This document shows positions 1 through 10,440 of a stretch of DNA of 64,000 bases, in pieces. Position numbers and translations under genes: made by a program. The notes beneath the pieces were generated by a model that was not told the origin of the DNA, did no database searches, and saw only the letters and a list, made by a program, of their open reading frames with translations. Location of the stretch: NCBI GenBank assembly GCA_015501075.1, contig JADNYJ010000180.1, positions 1-64,000 of the forward strand. Direction: 5' to 3'. Positions within the stretch are counted from its first letter, which is position 1, and each line of letters opens with the position of its first letter. Origin of the DNA: Gymnopilus junonius. Taxonomy: Eukaryota > Basidiomycota > Agaricomycetes > Agaricales > Galerinaceae.

Positions 1-1329
1 CTCAGATCTCTGGCAGTGAATGCAAAAACATGGCGAAGATCCTTCTTGGCTGCTTGGTCAGCCTGATGGCTCAACAAGGAATCAAGGCTGTCAAAGCCCT
101 TCTCGATTTTATTTATCTAGCTCAGTATACCTCTCACAACAAGGAAACTTTGGACTACATGAAGAACGCTCTGGAGGAGTTCCATGATAACAAACAATAC
201 TTCATCAACATTCAGTGCCAAGAACATCTTAATCTCCCAAAACTTCACTCTCTAATACACTACGTCGACAGTATCGAGCTCTTTGGGATGACCAACAACT
301 ACAACACTGAGATGTTTGAACATCTCCATATCGACTTTGCAAAGCATGGTTGGCGAGCAACTAATCAATGAGATGAGTTCCCACAGATGATACGTTGGTT
401 GTCTCAACAGGAAAAGATAACTTACTTTAACACATCATTAGACATAAAGCTCCAAGCAAAAAAAGGCCAGCTACCACAACAACCTTCTTCAACTTCAGCT
501 ACTGCTCAAAGTAATCAGTCTTCAAATAGACTCCCTACTGGTTCAACACCACATTGCCCTCTCAAAGCCATTGCAAAGTATCCTCACTATCCTCGATGTG
601 CCATCTCTGTTATCCAGCAATGTCATGATGTGCCTGATTTTTCTTTTCATCTCAAGAAATATCTCAGTACCTTCCATGACTCATGTTTCACAAACCACTC
701 CTTGGTGGATTTGTCTCTTCCTTTTGCCCATCTGGATGTCTACAAGATGTTTCGGTTCTGTCCTGAGGCCTTGCAAGATGGTGAAGAGGAAAAAGATATT
801 GTCAAAGCAGTGCCAAGATCTAAAGGATTCCCTCATGGGAGGTTTGATACTGTCATTGTCCTTGCCACAGATGAGGCTGAGTCTCATGGTCTGACTGGTA
901 AGTCTTGTTTTTCTAATGTGATTTCAATTTTCCAATTTTCTTGATTTTCTGATAGGTACAAGGATTGGGAGAGTCAAAGTTATTTTCTCTCTTCCAGACA
1001 AACTTCCAGCTCCTGGCCAGCCTATCTCAGTGCCTGCCTCCTGGCCAAAAATGCCTCTGGCATATGTTGAATGGTATACATGTCAACCCCCACTTGCCAA
1101 TTCAACACATGGAATGTATCAAATATCCAAATCAAAGCCTGACAAGGATGGTAGGCGCCCAGGTGAAGTTATACCTCTGTCAAGCATTAGACAGAGTTGC
1201 ATGCTCTTTCCTGTTTTCAGAGAGGCCCCTGATGAGAAGTATTGGAAGCCATCCAACGTTTTAGACAAGGCAGAGAAATTCTTAATCAATAATTGGCTGA
1301 GTAAATATTCATACCAGACATTATGGTAA
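1..1329 (+). pseudogene. Plavaka-type transposase, C-terminal part, one in-frame stop
   Basis: The reading frame is open to the left window edge, so the N-terminal catalytic part lies outside. Seen: a run of Plavaka-like landmarks (LPKLHSLIHYVDSI near 240-280, FEHLHIDFAKHGWRATNQ ending at 368, then QMIRWLSQQEKITYF) and a tail with LAYVEWYTCQPP and VIPLSSIRQSC. A TGA at 369-371 stands where the family usually has an Arg, which fits CGA to TGA. The frame continues unchanged after it. A 58-bp GT-AG intron at 898-955 restores the frame (GLTG joined to TRIGRV), and the protein ends with TAA at 1327-1329. Plavaka elements are DNA transposons common in Agaricomycetes. The assignment rests on remembered family motifs; no target-site duplication can be seen because the left end is missing. 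Confidence 0.8.
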
Positions 1330-1561
1330 CATGTAGAAGCTATATCATCATTAGTTGTAATATTATGGCAGTTTTAATACATTTTCTGTCATTTGGCTGT
1401 TGCTGATTGTAATTTCTACCCAAGGAGCCCTCTAGAGCACACCAGAGCAGTCCAGTGCACTGGATGACTATCTGGGAGTCACCTATGTCATGTCTTTCTC
1501 CCAAAGATCCCACGATTAGCTCTGGGTTCTAAAGTGGTTTTCCTGATGTTTCAAATGTATC

Positions 1562-1975
1562 GTGTTCATGCTTCACATTCCTTATCTTTTTCTCAAAGGA
1601 CCATTGGAATGTGTGCCGGACATCAGAGTTATTCCCATTCCTGATGAGGATGAAGATGCAATGTCCACTTCCTCTCCAGTTATTCCAATTCACTCCCTCT
1701 CTGCTTCTCAATCCACTGATGTTCCCTCTGTGTCGATGGTCAATGCTGCTGTTATTGCTGATGAATTGCCACTGACAACTTCAATGTTGGCTTCACCTTC
1801 TCTTAGCGCTTCTCTTTTGCCACCTGGGTCTGGAGAACCCAACCCAATTGGGGTCAAAGGACTGCCACCACTGCAATCATCCCCTGTTATCGGCGATGCT
1901 GCCAGTCCCTCTCCTTCTTCCAATCCCCTGATATCTAGAACCCCTGCATTATCCACAATGTCACCCACTGTGAGT
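1562..1975 (+). other. Ser/Pro/Thr-rich open reading segment between transposon relics
   Basis: A frame open from about 1562 encodes a low-complexity Ser, Pro, Thr and Leu-rich stretch with an acidic patch (PIPDEDEDAM) and no recognisable domain. It may be the last exon of the Plavaka-side unit, since a possible acceptor (ctcaaag) lies at about 1592-1598. It runs straight into the helicase remnant at about 1980. Bases 1330-1561, between the Plavaka stop and this segment, hold nothing I recognise. Confidence 0.3.
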
Positions 1976-1979
1976 CAAT

Positions 1980-3388
1980 CAGGTGTCAGCAAAACACTTG
2001 TGCCATTGCTAGGGCTCTCGGTGTCCCTGGTGGCTATGCTTAACCCTGCCCTGCTGTTTTATTATTGTTGCTCCAACTGGTACTGCTGCAGCTTTGCTGG
2101 GTGGAAATACTTATCATTCAGTGTTTGGAATCTATGCAAATGTAAGTGCCAAAAAGCTTGATGAGATAAAATCTAAGCTCAGTGGAGTAGAATATGTTTT
2201 ATTTGATGAAGTTTCTATGTTATCTGCATGGGACTTGTTTAAAATCAATAGACAGTTGGGTAGAATTTTTAATATTTCCCATGTACCATTTGGTGGATTG
2301 AATATGGTTTTCTCTGGAGACTTTGCTCAGCTTCCACCTGCTGTAGGTGGTGAAAATATTGCTTTGTATTCAAGGTCAATTGGAAATTTCTCCAGTGATA
2401 AAAAATCTCAGGAAGAAGCAATAGGTAAGGCATTATGGCATCAAGTAACAACTGTTGTCATACTTAGGCAGAACATGAGACAACAGACTCAAAGTCCTGA
2501 GGACTCTAAGCTGCAAACTGCCCTGGAACAAACTGCCCTGGAAAATATGAGATATAAAGCCTGTACCCCTGAAGATATAAATTTTCTGCATAGCTTGGTT
2601 ACTTCAAAGCAGCCTAATAGAGCCTCCATTTCTGATGATAATTTTAGAAATGTATCTATAATTACAGCAAGAAATCTACACAAAGATGAAATCAATCGTG
2701 CAGGTGCAATAAGGTTTGCAGAAGAAACAAACCAGACATTAACAGATTTTTATTCAGATGACACTCCATATCTTGGCAATGCTGACATGGAACACACCAA
2801 AGGGCTTAAAAAAATTAAAGACATTACAGATGATATGCAACGGGGCCTGTGGGATTTACCTCCTTCAACTGCTGAAAAGTTTATTCCTGGAAAACTGAGT
2901 CTATGTATTGGTTTGCCTATCATGATTAGAACCAATTATGCAACTGAACTTTGTATGACAAGGGGTCAAGAAGGCTATGTTTATGGTTGGCAATCTAAAA
3001 AAGGTAATTGAGGTCAACAGGTGTTGGACACACTCTTTATTAAATTGAAAAATCCTCCTCATACTATCAAGTTTGATGGATTGCCTGAAAATGTTGTGCC
3101 TATTGTACCCACTAAGAACACAATAACTGCTTCTCTTCCTAATGATGATATTATTCATATAACTCGCATTCAAGCTGAGGTATTGATAAATTTTGCAATG
3201 ACAGATTTTGTGTCACAAGGAAAAACAAAAGACTACAATAGTGTTGATTTAAATAATCTAAAGTCCCATCAGTCTTATTATACTGCATTATCCCGCAGTT
3301 CATCAGCAAAAGGTACTATAATTTTACAAGGTTTTGATGCTTCTCAAATACAAAGGGTTGCTCTGGTGCATTGTGACAAGAATTTCGA
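1980..3388 (+). pseudogene. PIF1-type helicase, probably of a Helitron-like element, disrupted
   Basis: Superfamily 1B helicase motifs appear in order: a damaged Walker A-like SGVSKTLV near 1979-2002, motif Ia APTGTAA at about 2067-2087, DEVSML (Walker B) at about 2207, SGDFAQLPPAVGG at about 2312, LRQNMRQ at about 2464, and a C-terminal YYTALSRSSSAKGTIIL (motif VI) at about 3278. Frame changes between 1980 and 2050 destroy the Walker A region. A TGA at 3009-3011 interrupts the frame where CGA (Arg) is expected, and the frame then continues to 3388. No Rep/HUH relaxase domain lies in the window, so Helitron origin is inferred from the helicase type and the protease-like extension that follows. 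The gene is A+T-rich compared with host genes further right. Confidence 0.75.
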
Positions 3389-4543
3389 GAATTAGAATTA
3401 CTGGATGAAATTACATCCCTGCATTACTTGGGTAAATTGAATAAAAAAGTAATAGGAGAAACTCAAAATTTACAGATAAGTAGCTTCCATGAGTGGAAAG
3501 GTATGCACTATGTTCCTAACAAAATGCATTCTGCAGTCCGTTGGTCCAAGAAAAATCCTTTTTTAGAAGGAGATGTATATGATATCTCTACTCTTAATAA
3601 TTTCACTGATGTTTCTCATATGCCTTTTGACTGCAAGGATACCTCTGACCTAAAGCATAAAAATGCTGTTGCTGAAATAGAGTTGGAAGAAATTAAGAAA
3701 AAAAAGATAAGAACAAATAAAAAAGTAAAGATATCAGAAGGTCATCATTACCCTATTCCATATGGACTGAAATGGAGCAATAATAGCTGTGCATATGACA
3801 GTGTTTTTACAGTGATTTTTTCTATCTGGTGCAATAATCAGGAAAGATGGGGTCAATATATGGATGAAACCAATAATAATGTAATGAAATTGCTCTCTCA
3901 AGAATTTATACTTTATGAAGAAAATAAAAAAACACTTGAGCAGGCCAGAGACAAAGCTCAGTATAAACTCCACTCTGTAGATCCAACCTATATGCCATTT
4001 GGAGGATATACATCAGTGGAACATGTTCTGGATGCAGTTATGAGTTTGGATGACCTTATTTTTGCCTCATACTATAACTGTAAAAATGACCACAAGCAAA
4101 TAATTAACCAAGTTTATAGTGCATTAAATAGCTATGATCAAGCCTATAATTCAATTAAAAATTGGATCACTCAATGACCCAGTAGAAAAAACAGAGCTCA
4201 AATTTGTCCAGCATGCCATGAGCAATGATACATAGAATATGACATTATAAACTTACCATCAATGATGGCCTTTGAATTTGCTAATACAACAATTGAGATA
4301 AGTCATCACTTTAAAATTAAACAAAATAGCAAGGTTCTCAGGTACTATTTAGCAAGTGTAATATATTTTGGTCATGACCACTTTACTGCAAATATAATTA
4401 AATTGGATGGACAAGTTTGGTACTATGATGGAATGACTAATGGTGGCAGAATGAAATTTATGGGATCTCTAACTGATTCTTTTGATCTTAAGAAGGCAGA
4501 TGGAAAGAGAGCCACAGCTGCTATTTATATTTTGCTAGAGTAG
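3389..4543 (+). pseudogene. USP-like cysteine protease extension of the helicase, frameshifted
   Basis: After a one-base frameshift near 3388 the frame continues as ELELLDEITSLHYLGKLNKK, so this was probably the C-terminal part of the helicase polypeptide. A Cys-box-like GLKWSNNSCAYDSVFTVIF (about 3767-3823) and a His-box-like YFGHDHFTANII...VWYYDGM (about 4366-4434) match the two catalytic boxes of ubiquitin-specific proteases. The nucleophile would be the Cys of NNSCAYD and the general base the His of DHFTA. Between them the frame breaks again near 4170 and at a TAG near 4220. Fungal helicase-transposon proteins with such a tail are familiar to me, but the link is from memory. The relic ends at TAG 4541-4543, against the kinase relic. 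Confidence 0.6.
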
Positions 4544-4625
4544 GCCTCGTACCTGCCATGCAAAGCAATGGCCCACACACCAAGTCTTTGGACCATCAAT
4601 GACCTGAAGAAGAAATGTTGTCTGA

Positions 4626-5110
4626 ACTTCAATTTCTGTATCTGGCAAAATTGTCAGTGGCTGAGCTAGAGGCAATGTAATGAGTTATACCATGTATGGA
4701 AATTTTCTTCCTCTTTGCCTCTTCATTGAATTGATTCAAAGCCTGCCCAATTGTCTTGAGACACCAAAGCTCTTCTTTCAGATGGTCTAGGTTCTCTTTG
4801 GCTGATGGTTCAGAGAAGTCACCTATGTTGTAAAAGGCCTTGGCTGCATAGTACATGCCATTAAATTGCATCTGAGAATCATCATGTCATATGATTTTGT
4901 TCATCGGAGAATATTCATACCTTGAATACATGTTTTGTTCTCCCATTCACAAAAGGTTCATGAGAAATTAAAATCACAAACGTCTCCTCTGATTCAATGC
5001 ACTCTGGAATCTCACCGCCTTTTGAAAACTCAAGCATAATCTTCTTGACCACAAAGCATTCAGCATTGTTCACAAATGCTGAATGACCAGTTAGGTTAGT
5101 GTGATAGTGG
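4626..5110 (-). pseudogene. Alpha-kinase-like gene, central part, downstream of a KDZ insertion
   Basis: On the minus strand the frame HYHTNLTGHSAFVNNAECFVV leads to KKIMLEF, a probable intron at about 4872-4930 (donor AAG|GTATGA), and then MQFNGMYYAAKAFYNIGDF followed by an EELWCLKTIGQALNQFNEEA helix. This resembles the N-terminal lobe of the alpha-kinase domains that are abundant in mushrooms. A frameshift lies near 4660-4690; the other frame reads LPLAQPLTILPDTEIEVQTT. The catalytic C-terminal lobe (the GxA/DLQG and GxGN regions) is missing, and the sequence stops against the helicase relic near 4545. It joins in frame to the segment at 7055-8373 once the KDZ element and one copy of its target duplication are removed. 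Confidence 0.6.
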
Positions 5111-5130
5111 CCAAAACTCAGTACTTTTCA

Positions 5131-5316
5131 GTCCCCCTACCATTCCTATAGGACTGGCCTGAGTCCTATAGGATTCCTGTAGGATTGGGGCCAAAATAGA
5201 ATTCTGAGAGCAGTCCTACAGTAATCCTATAGGATTCCTGTAGGATTAGGCCCAAACCATATCAGAAACAGACTCCCAAGGGCAGTCCTATAGGAATCCT
5301 GTAGGAATGACCCTAG
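5131..5316. repeat. Left subterminal palindromic array of the KDZ element
   Basis: At least four units of the palindrome TCCTATAGGA or its variant TCCTGTAGGA occur here, often paired as TCCTATAGGATTCCTGTAGG and separated by GGCCCAA-type spacers. The same words return at the other end of the element (6712-7042) and nowhere else that I found in the window. They are probably transposase-binding sites; that role is inferred. Confidence 0.75.
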
Positions 5317-5405
5317 ATTATTATATATGAAGAGAACTATACTTGTTATGACATATTTTTATACTAATATACACTTCTTTTATTACTATTCACCTGTTTC
5401 TATGA

Positions 5406-6299
5406 CTACTCTTCATCAGATCCTTCTTCTTCCTCTGTTTCTGTCTCTTCATCAAGTCCAATATCACCATCTTCTGTCTCCTGGTTTGACTGCTTCTTCT
5501 GCTGCTTCTTGATGGTGTATTTATTATGATAGAACAGCATAACATGAATAAACCAGTTGAAGTTTCCAGGAGTCATCTGTTTGGCAATAGACTGATAGCC
5601 TCCAAGCCATGCATTGAGTTGTTCACAGACTTGAGTATTGAAGGCCCAGTGACCATAAGGTTGTCCATTTGAATCATATTCTACAATCACCAAGTTTGGG
5701 GCCATATTGTTTGCTGGAGCAGGATTGCAATAAGTCTGGCAGAGATAATCCTGAAGGTGATGATTGATATAATGGTAGGCATCCACAATAAACTGAGATG
5801 TATGCTTCCATACCTCCCAGCTTCCATTGGTGACTGCAGTTGCAAGTACCTGATGTGCTTTATCAATGCATATATAGTCAGGCCATGAGTCTTGGGTAGG
5901 ATAAACTGATGCAAGGAAGTTGAGAATGTTGGTTGTTGATTCTGAATGAGTGAATTTGGTCCAAGCAATAACAACACCACAGGGTGCACAAATTGTTTCA
6001 ACACAGTAATAGCAGCCAGGGCTGAAGTAATTTGGTGGCAAAGAAGGATTGCTAGCAGGATCATCATGTTGTTGATGATTGGGGCCTTGGGATCTTGGCT
6101 GCCAAGCATAGCTTTCAGCTGATCTCTGGAGAAGTCAGTGGATACCTGACCAGACATTGTGACAGGAGTACTTCCTGAAAGTGTTCCAATCTGTCTGATG
6201 ATCTTGGCAGGCAGAAGTTTCCTCAACACTTCAATTGGTGCAGTTATGCACCAAACACCATGATGCAAGAAGATGGTAGTGTTGATTGCATAAAGGGCT
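5406..6299 (-). pseudogene. KDZ transposase, C-terminal part, frameshifted
   Basis: From about 6299 downwards the minus strand reads LYAINTTIFLHHGVWCITAP, then GTLSGSTPVTMSGQVSTDF. After a one-base shift near 6070-6085 it continues as PNYFSPGCYYCVETICAPCG, DYICIDKAHQVL, FIVDAYHYINHHLQDYLC, CEQLNAWLGGYQSIAKQMTP and GNFNWFIHVMLFYH. This is the characteristic C-terminal half of the KDZ transposases associated with CxC cysteine clusters. The protein ends in an acidic tail (TETEEEEGSDEE) with TAG at 5406-5408. An acceptor-like tgtaag lies just before the first exon base. Everything N-terminal, including the cysteine cluster and the first catalytic residues, is deleted, so this copy cannot supply transposase. 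Confidence 0.85.
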
Positions 6300-6635
6300 T
6301 ACATAATATCAGAATAAACTGGTACATCAGCAAGTCAGCCATTTACTTTTTAGCTTTTCTGCTTTTTTGGCCAATTCTTTGAAAATTTAATATGTTGTAT
6401 GATCAGTAATCACAAAATTTTGCATCAATTCACATCCTGTGCTGTGATTCATGATACAGAGAATTGATTTCATGGTCCTCTTCAGCTCTGGCCTTCCTGA
6501 ACATTTGGTACAAAGTCTGCACTTTTTGGCAATCTGGGCCCGGATTCTGATGGTCAGCTTTTCGTCCCTTTTATTACCTTTTTTAGCTTGTACAAGCGAA
6601 AAAAAGCTAATGGCTGAAGTGCCAATGTACTAGCT

Positions 6636-7042
6636 ATAGTTAACTTAGTTATACCCTAAATACCCTTAAAATTGATTAAAAAACATCTAAATGGCCTCAA
6701 AGTGTTCTAGTCCTATAGGACTAGCAGGGGTTTTTGCATTTGCACTTGTTTTCCGTGTGTTTTTAGCTTACATAATATACAGAAAAGTCGTATTACCTAT
6801 ATTTAGCTTAGTTATACCCTAAATAGCCATAAACATAGTTAAAACACATCAAAATAATCTAAATAATCCCAGTCCTATAGGGCTACCAGGACCAGTCCTC
6901 AGGATTGGACCAATTTGGCCCAATCCTGGTCCAATCCTATAGGACTCTGGGCCTCAGCCATCTTAATATGGTGCACTATATGCCCAGTCCTACAGGAATC
7001 CTACAGGAATGGGCCCCAATCCTACAGGAATTACAGGGGGAC
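6636..7042. repeat. Right subterminal array and a diverged direct repeat of the KDZ element
   Basis: Palindromic units recur at about 6712, 6873, 6935, 6987 and 7019 (GTCCTATAGGACT, TCCTACAGGAATCCTACAGG). In addition, about 90 bp at 6640-6732 (CTTAGTTATACCCTAAATA onward) is repeated with divergence at 6807-6892, each copy ending in a palindrome. The arrangement mirrors the left array. Confidence 0.7.
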
Positions 7043-7054
7043 AATAAAGACCTC

Positions 7055-8373
7055 CCAAAACTTGCTGTGGCAGTGGCATGACCTGAATGCAAGGTAAGTA
7101 ACAAGCTATTTAGTGCAACTTATGTTATTCTCACATTTGCGAGCCTGATCTTCATCAGCTGGGGAGTCTTCAAGGGCTTTGCATTTTGAGTGTCCAGAGC
7201 AAGTAGAATAATGAGTAGAATAATAAGGCTTGATAATGATATAAAAATAATCACATGATATAATTTTTCAATGCACTTACTTCTTTGTCTTCATCTTCTT
7301 CATACTCTGTTTTGGGTGGAAAATCCATGAATGCCATCAACTCCAACTTGGCAAGACTGACATTCTTTGCCAGAACATGGAGACCCTTGGTATCAGTGCA
7401 AAGGTTCCATAGCTTGCCAACGGTGCCCTTGTCAGGATTAAATCCACAGCTGCTCAGAGTGGCCTTTGATAAGGTGAATGTAAAAGTAACATCATCTCTA
7501 TCATCTTGATTAGCAAGGACATCTTCAATTAGTGTTTTAAATGACCCACTCAGACTGGATACAATGACAGAAGGTCTTTGTATAAATGACATCAAGCCAT
7601 GTTTGCAAATCAGCAGCAACCTCTGTCCACAGCATACTTTCAGGGTAAAAAGTCATATTTATCCTGAATGGTGTTCGAAGTTTCTTATTGTTAATGTTTT
7701 CAATTTGTGTAATCTGAAGGCTAGAGTTCATGAAATGAAGAATGGAGAATAGGGATTACTTACAGCAATGTGTATCTTCTTTTCAGCTTTTGAGACAGAA
7801 CCGTTGGTACTTGGGGGGATTGGTATTACTGCCTTGGGTCTCAGAATCCTTACAAGTGAAGATGGATTGGCTTTTGTATGAAAAGTATGTGCATGTTCAA
7901 CAGCATCAACATAACCAGTGGTCATTCTACTTATTACTTCATTTGAATACTGGCTCTGGGCCTACCAAGGATAAGTAATCTCAGTTCAAAGCATTAACTT
8001 GGACCTAAAGTTAGAAACATACCTCACTGCCAAAGTCATGATGAGAAGCCTGGGAACCATTAGGTGCTTGAGGATTGACTGGATGTGATATTGCCTGATG
8101 GACAGTATTTAGATGGTCTGTGTCTGGTTCTTGTTCTCCCATGCAACCTGTGTGATGAGACAATAGAGGAGGCATTTGAGCAATCCCATGCTCTCTGATA
8201 TCACAGGGCACACAAACTGTTCCATCAAGGAACTCATAGGGTATCCCACACAGATTGCAGAGAGGCCAGTCTTCTTTGCATTTTGGACCATTGGTAGCAA
8301 TGCAACCCTTGCAGGCTTCACAATGCTGCCCATCAGGCATATATTTATAGTGAGAACATCCAGAGCAAGTCAT
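7055..8373 (-). pseudogene. Alpha-kinase-like gene, N-terminal part with zinc-ribbon-like cysteines
   Basis: A likely start at 8373 gives MTCSGCSHYKYMPDGQHC followed by more CxxC pairs (CEACKGC, LCNLCG, VCVPCD) over about 55 residues, a pattern I associate with the N-terminus of mushroom alpha-kinase proteins. Exon 1 is 8023-8373 (donor GAG|GTATGT), exon 2 7764-7961 (AQSQYSNEVISR to KKIHIA, donor GCT|GTAAGT) and exon 3 7281-7713 (ITQIENINN to EDEDKE, donor GAA|GTAAGT). Exon 3 needs a frameshift near 7570. The exon that follows starts after TTCAG at about 7082-7086 and is cut by the KDZ element at 7055. Intact splice sites with a few frame breaks suggest recent decay. The function of the family in fungi is not known to me. 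Confidence 0.6.
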
Positions 8374-8589
8374 AGCAATAGAGAGGAAATGGTGAGAGGA
8401 ATAAATGACAGGCTGACAGTGGGGGATGTTCTTTTGAGTGTCCACTTTATAAAGTAGCAAACACAATTATTCCTCTAAAGTTCAATGGTATTTGGCCTGA
8501 CTACTTTTATTGTAAGTAACAAAAAAAAACAGCATTGAGCTAACAGAGAAAGAAAGGCCAGACAGACCCAACTAAACTTTGAAAAAGAT

Positions 8590-10340
8590 TATGGCCTTCC
8601 AGTTTGATGTGCCAGCAGTGCTCATGGATGAATTGCTACTCAAACAACTTGGCCCACAGATTCAGAAATAAATTGATTGAAAAAACACAATATACATACT
8701 TTTGTCAATTCCTTCCCTTCTGATTCTGTGGCATACAGTGTCGACTGAATGCCTAAAGACCCAAAACATGGAAATAATCCAAGTGGCAGAAATCAGCACC
8801 ACTCGAAATCTATATGTAAGTAGCAAACTGTCTACATCATACACTATCAAATTTATGGCTTTATTTTTTTAGTTGAAGAGATCCCTGATCTCTGTGAACT
8901 CCTTCAGGGTTACATAAATGTTGGAATTCAGCAGAAGGCCATTCCAGCTTGCATAGAGAGGGAGCGAGGAGTTACCATTAAGCAAGCTGTCTTCTTTACC
9001 TCCATAGAACTTTCATAATAACTTGCATATAGGCTTCGAACTGTGCAGAAATATATAAAAGACTTCAGAATTGTAACAACAAGATGCATGGTTTGACACT
9101 TGAAGAGAAAGCAATGGCCATTGACAATCTCACTGAGGAAGATCCCACTGGATGACGGGGTTATTGAGCAATTAAAGAAAAGTTAGCACTCAAAGGAGTT
9201 CATATAACTCAGTAAGTGCAATAATCTGGATTACTTTACCAGTTTAAACATATTACTTAGAGATAGCATAATGGAGTATCAGAGGGCTGAGAACGAGAAG
9301 GCTGCCAAAGCTTGTAATCCCAATTCCAATGGCTCACATCCCCATGGTATTTGGTCTATTGGTCCAAATGAAGAATGGTGCATCGATGGTCATGAAAAAA
9401 TTTTGAAGTCAATGGGTGTTGCAGTTTGGGGTATAGCTGATAAATGTGCATGGATGGAACTTGCACTTTGGGCAATGCCAAATGCATGAATCCAGGACCT
9501 TCCACCAGCTCTGTATTTGTGCCTCATCAAGAAACTCAGAGGTAAGATAATCTCACATTATGATAAGATCAACTTGAATTATATATACCAGGCATGTCCA
9601 TCTCAATGACAATGGACAAGGGGACAGAGGTTGGAAAACTCATTTCCCTGGTACAATCAATGAGGTCAGCATACAGCACTTCACAAATTGAGATTATTAA
9701 TACCTTGCATAGAGCCCTTTACTGCGATATCTCAGAAGAACTTTTACCCTCATTCTGTGCAGTCAAAAGCACATCTAACATAACCCGCGAGAGAAACTGG
9801 CATCCTCTCTATGAGAAAGAACTGTCAAATATTGCATATGAGTATGAAGCAGGGAAAGTGGCATCAGGATTTCATCAAGGTGATCATATCCACATATAAG
9901 GGTGCTTGCCTGGTGTCCTTGATGAAAATATCTAACAAACAGTGGCACTTTGTAGGATGATCTCCTATTGGCTTTGGGGTCAGATTGTCCAGGCACATCT
10001 GGATAAAGTTGTGGAAGAAAATCAGTCTCACAAAATATGGAAGCAAAAAGATATCCTCTTACCAAGTGGTCATCAATGCATCAACATTTACAAGCACCCC
10101 GAGGATCATGATCTAATGGACTGTCTTATAAAGGTCCCAGAAGAAGGCTCCTTGCTGAGTACAATCAACCTGACCTTCTCCAGTTCAGGACAGATAAGGA
10201 AGTGGTGTTTTGCAAAGAGTTGTATGTTGCAGTTGGATCACCTGAGCTACGGGCAAAGTTTGGGTGGAAGATATTCTGTGACATGGTTAATTATTGTGTT
10301 GAGAACATGGGTGACTATGAAGAGGAGGAAGAGAACTAAG
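8590..10340 (+). pseudogene. Integrase-core (DDE) gene, degraded
   Basis: The exons read LTEEDPTG.RGY.AIKEKLALKGVHIT (about 9103-9212, with an in-frame TGA), an intron starting at about 9212, then GPNEEWCIDGHEKILKSMGV (9361-9420), an intron at about 9541-9591, and MDKGTEVGKLISLVQ, NITRERNWHPLYEKELSNI, SYWLWGQIVQAHLDKVVEEN and, after a frameshift near 10150, ELYVAVGSPELRAKFGWKIF to TAA at 10338-10340. The Asp of WCIDGHEK, the Asp of MDKGTE and the Glu of TRERNW can form an integrase-type DDE triad. This matches the 'integrase catalytic domain' proteins common in Agaricomycetes. The 5' part (8590-9100) is poorly defined. Stops and frame changes make it a pseudogene. Confidence 0.7.
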
Positions 10341-10440
10341 AGTCAGTCAGTTGGGCAAGGGAGCATGTCTCAGATAGGCTATTACATACCTTTCAATATA
10401 TCATGGTTTATCTGCCATCTCCAATACCCTACTTGAACAT

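Larger units (their letters stand above)
5119..7054. mobile_element. Internally deleted KDZ transposon with 8-bp target duplication
   Basis: An identical 8-bp repeat, CCAAAACT, flanks the element at 5111-5118 and 7055-7062. The two ends form an imperfect inverted repeat of about 35 bp with a perfect core GTCCCCCT (5131-5138 and 7035-7042) followed by ATTCCTRTAGGA. Removing 5119-7054 and one copy of the 8-mer restores an open frame of the alpha-kinase-like gene (ATASF joined to GHYHTN). At 1936 bp the element is far shorter than a complete KDZ element. It keeps only the C-terminal part of the transposase and two arrays of palindromic subterminal repeats. An 8-bp duplication fits what I know of the Zisupton branch of KDZ elements. 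The boundaries are seen directly; the family call rests on the transposase. Confidence 0.85.
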
